This document shows positions 4,101-5,658 of a stretch of 5,658 nucleotides of DNA, one piece after another. Below the pieces are notes generated by a model, which was given only the letters and a program-made list of their open reading frames with translations, had not been told where the DNA came from and searched no databases. Origin of the DNA: Donghicola sp036139795 (lineage in GTDB: Bacteria; Pseudomonadota; Alphaproteobacteria; Rhodobacterales; Rhodobacteraceae). How positions within the stretch are numbered: the first letter of the stretch is position 1; every line of letters begins with the position of its first letter. A program made the position numbers and the translations under genes. The DNA lies in contig JAYZYX010000182.1 in NCBI GenBank assembly GCA_036139795.1, forward strand, positions 1-5,658, written 5' to 3'.

Positions 4101-5599
4101 GCGCTCTTGCTGTCATCTATGAACGTGTATTTCTCAACCGGCACGGTGACTTTCAAAGTCGTGCCGGGTTTTTCGGTCGGCTTACTGTGTAGTGTGATCT
4201 CGCCATGTAGCGCCTCGACCATGCGCGCGCTGATCGCCAGCCCCATTCCCTGTTGGGACGCAGGAGCGCCAGTGGTTCGGAACGGTTGAAACAGCTTGGT
4301 TTGCATTGCGACGGGAATACCGACCCCGTTATCGATCACTTCGAAGTGCAATTGCTGCTCTACAATGCGCCACGTGATCGTAATCTCGGGATGGTCGGGA
4401 TTGGCAAAGCGGATTGCGTTGTCGATCAGGTTCGACAGAATACCACTAAGGGCGCTCTCGTCGCTGTGCAGCAGCACCTTGGGGCCAGCTAGTTTCACCT
4501 GCAGCTCGGGGATCTGCGGAATGGCCTGCAAGATTTGCACGACCAGTTTGTCAAAGCGGATCGGAACACGGTTCACGGTGAAACCGCCAAGCCTGACATA
4601 TTCGACAAATGCTTCCATCCGCTCATAGAGCGTCTCGGCGCGGTCGGCGATTTTAAAGGCGCGGTTCTCAGCCTCTTTGATTTTGCCTTTGTTCAGGTCT
4701 TCACGCAGCCATTCGGCGGATTGCACGATCCCGCGTGCGGGGCTGCGCAAGTCATGGGCCAGCGCATAAAGCAAATCCTGGATCACTTGGTTCTGGCGGC
4801 TTAGCTGGTTGTTGCGCCGCTCAAGGCCGTCGATCAGACGGAAATACTCGTCCATCCCCTTTACAAGCGTGTTCATCCCGAAGCTGAAGACTGCGAAGAG
4901 GAATATGTCAAAAAGCGCATATCCGATCTGCCCTAGGATCAGGTTGGCGTATATGCTGGATAAAAGAAGGTAAGCCAGAACCGCAATCGCAAATGAGAGA
5001 TTCACAACCGGTCTGCTGAACCCCTTTGTCGCTTGGATCGTTCGAATTGCTGCGATGATACACAGTGGGATCGCGCCGATCGGAGAGCTAACCAGCACCG
5101 GATGTACGACAGTCTGCATCATTGCTGCGATAATGGTCTCTGGGGTCAGGATGATCCCGACAATTCCCAAGCCAAGGCACATCACGTACCTTGTTAGGTT
5201 TCTGAATTCGTTCTCATCCGCGCGTTTGGCCAGTGGTAATGAAATCAGAATTACGCAAACTGCCGTTTCTGGATCTATCAGATGCTGTAGCCATTGGGTT
5301 GTTCCGCCGTCGATGAACATCCCACCTAGAACAATTGCGGCTGGGATCGCTGCGCTAACTGCTGTGAGCTGTGCAAGTTGGCGTCGCAATGAAGGCTTTA
5401 TCGAAGGAAATGCGTGAAGACCGACCGCTAAGATAACGATGACAGCTGTCAAGATCGACGGCGTGGCCAAATATGCGTTGGTTTGGTTCGTCTCGGTGAA
5501 TAAGCTAAGCAGTAATACGACGATCGCGATGGCTAGCGCGATTTTTGGCAGGACCGAGTATTGGCTTCTGCGCCGAATTTTGTCGTAAAAGCTGCTCAT
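4094..5599 (-). CDS. membrane-bound sensor histidine kinase
   Basis: The 501-residue protein is a complete histidine kinase. The first 245 residues carry about seven or eight hydrophobic segments (roughly 17-34, 44-64, 76-96, 110-124, 137-152, 155-190, 198-222, 226-245). They match no sensor family I can name. A short coiled coil (250-275, LERRNNQLSRQNQ) leads to the dimerisation helix with the phospho-acceptor H282 in AHDLRSP. The ATP-binding domain has an N box (N390, LIDN 391-394, N394), G1 DNGVGIP (423-429), F box LFQPF (436-440) and G2 GMGLAIS (451-457). There is no receiver domain, and no response regulator lies in the window, so the partner and signal are unknown. ATG 5599 follows GAAAGAAGG at short spacing (2 nt); the next in-frame Met is at residue 94, so this start is preferred. 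It converges on repB and shares the parS palindrome at its stop. Whether it affects plasmid maintenance is unknown. Confidence 0.92.
   Translation of the reverse strand: MSSFYDKIRRRSQYSVLPKIALAIAIVVLLLSLFTETNQTNAYLATPSILTAVIVILAVGLHAFPSIKPSLRRQLAQLTAVSAAIPAAIVLGGMFIDGGTTQWLQHLIDPETAVCVILISLPLAKRADENEFRNLTRYVMCLGLGIVGIILTPETIIAAMMQTVVHPVLVSSPIGAIPLCIIAAIRTIQATKGFSRPVVNLSFAIAVLAYLLLSSIYANLILGQIGYALFDIFLFAVFSFGMNTLVKGMDEYFRLIDGLERRNNQLSRQNQVIQDLLYALAHDLRSPARGIVQSAEWLREDLNKGKIKEAENRAFKIADRAETLYERMEAFVEYVRLGGFTVNRVPIRFDKLVVQILQAIPQIPELQVKLAGPKVLLHSDESALSGILSNLIDNAIRFANPDHPEITITWRIVEQQLHFEVIDNGVGIPVAMQTKLFQPFRTTGAPASQQGMGLAISARMVEALHGEITLHSKPTEKPGTTLKVTVPVEKYTFIDDSKSAS
4136..4173 (+). terminator. 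intrinsic terminator of the repAB operon, inside the kinase 3' coding region
   Basis: On the + strand CCGGCAC (4138-4144) pairs with GTGCCGG (4161-4167), and inside it GACTTT (4148-4153) faces AAAGTC (4155-4160), with GGT bulged on the left. The stem is followed directly by GTTTTT (4168-4173). It ends about 86 nt after the repB stop. On the minus strand the same hairpin is followed by GTTGAG, with no T-run, so it should stop repAB transcripts without stopping the kinase mRNA. The bases also encode kinase residues around KPGTTLKVTVPVEK. Confidence 0.65.
5438..5453. promoter_or_regulatory. degenerate parS-like site 3 within the kinase gene
   Basis: GATGACAGCTGTCAAG matches the 16-bp parS palindrome at 14 positions. 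The central 12 bases TGACAGCTGTCA are identical and still a perfect palindrome, but the second and last bases differ, so the outer GTT and AAC are both broken. It overlaps codons for ILTAVI (residues 49-54) in a membrane segment, so coding constraint may explain part of it. It may be a weak RepB site or chance. Confidence 0.35.
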
Positions 5600-5658
5600 G
5601 ACCTTCTTTCACCGCAGAGCCGCGGCGTTCTTAAGAGTAGATATGTCACCTTAGGGAT

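Noticed and set aside
1..5658. Window as a complete 5.7-kb circular plasmid
   Set aside because: The left edge cuts a reading frame, and repABC-type replicons are usually far larger. Nothing in the ends proves circular closure.

Overview
The window looks like the replication and partition core of a repABC-family plasmid from an alphaproteobacterium, most likely a Rhodobacterales (Roseobacter-type) host. This rests on family resemblance of the RepC, ParA/RepA and ParB/RepB proteins, on 16-bp palindromes fitting the known RepABC partition-site pattern GTT-N4-GC-N4-AAC, and on moderately high G+C coding sequence. The host assignment is inference; no ribosomal or chromosomal marker is present.

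Layout on the + strand. Positions 2-82 hold the last 26 codons of an upstream gene, possibly a RepB tail. Positions 83-253 are a compact control region. It carries a predicted counter-transcribed RNA on the minus strand (about 169 to 118) with its own promoter and intrinsic terminator, a perfect parS-like palindrome (191-206) whose right half is the -35 box of that promoter, and a hairpin and T-tract just before repC. Positions 254-1438 encode the initiator RepC, with an A+T-rich stretch (about 951-1045) containing or abutting three inverted repeats that is the best candidate for oriV. Positions 1439-1671 are non-coding as far as I can tell and carry a putative repA promoter. repA (1672-2967) and repB (2978-4087) form a tight two-gene partition operon. 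On the minus strand, 4094-5599 encodes a complete membrane-bound sensor histidine kinase that converges on repB.

The gene order repC-repA-repB differs from the usual repA-repB-repC. Because the ctRNA region sits directly upstream of repC as in normal repABC operons, and the upstream tail resembles a RepB C-terminus, there may be a normal repAB pair just outside the window, making this repAB the second partition cassette. Alternatively the operon is rearranged.

How the parts may work together: RepC starts replication from within its own gene. The ctRNA limits RepC synthesis. RepA and RepB segregate the plasmid by acting on the palindromes. If RepB binds the palindrome at 191-206 it could shut off the ctRNA promoter and so link partition-complex assembly to copy number. 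A second, 20-bp palindrome contains both convergent stop codons of repB and the kinase gene. A third near-match (14 of 16 positions) lies inside the kinase gene. The terminator for the repAB transcript appears to be built into the 3' coding sequence of the kinase.
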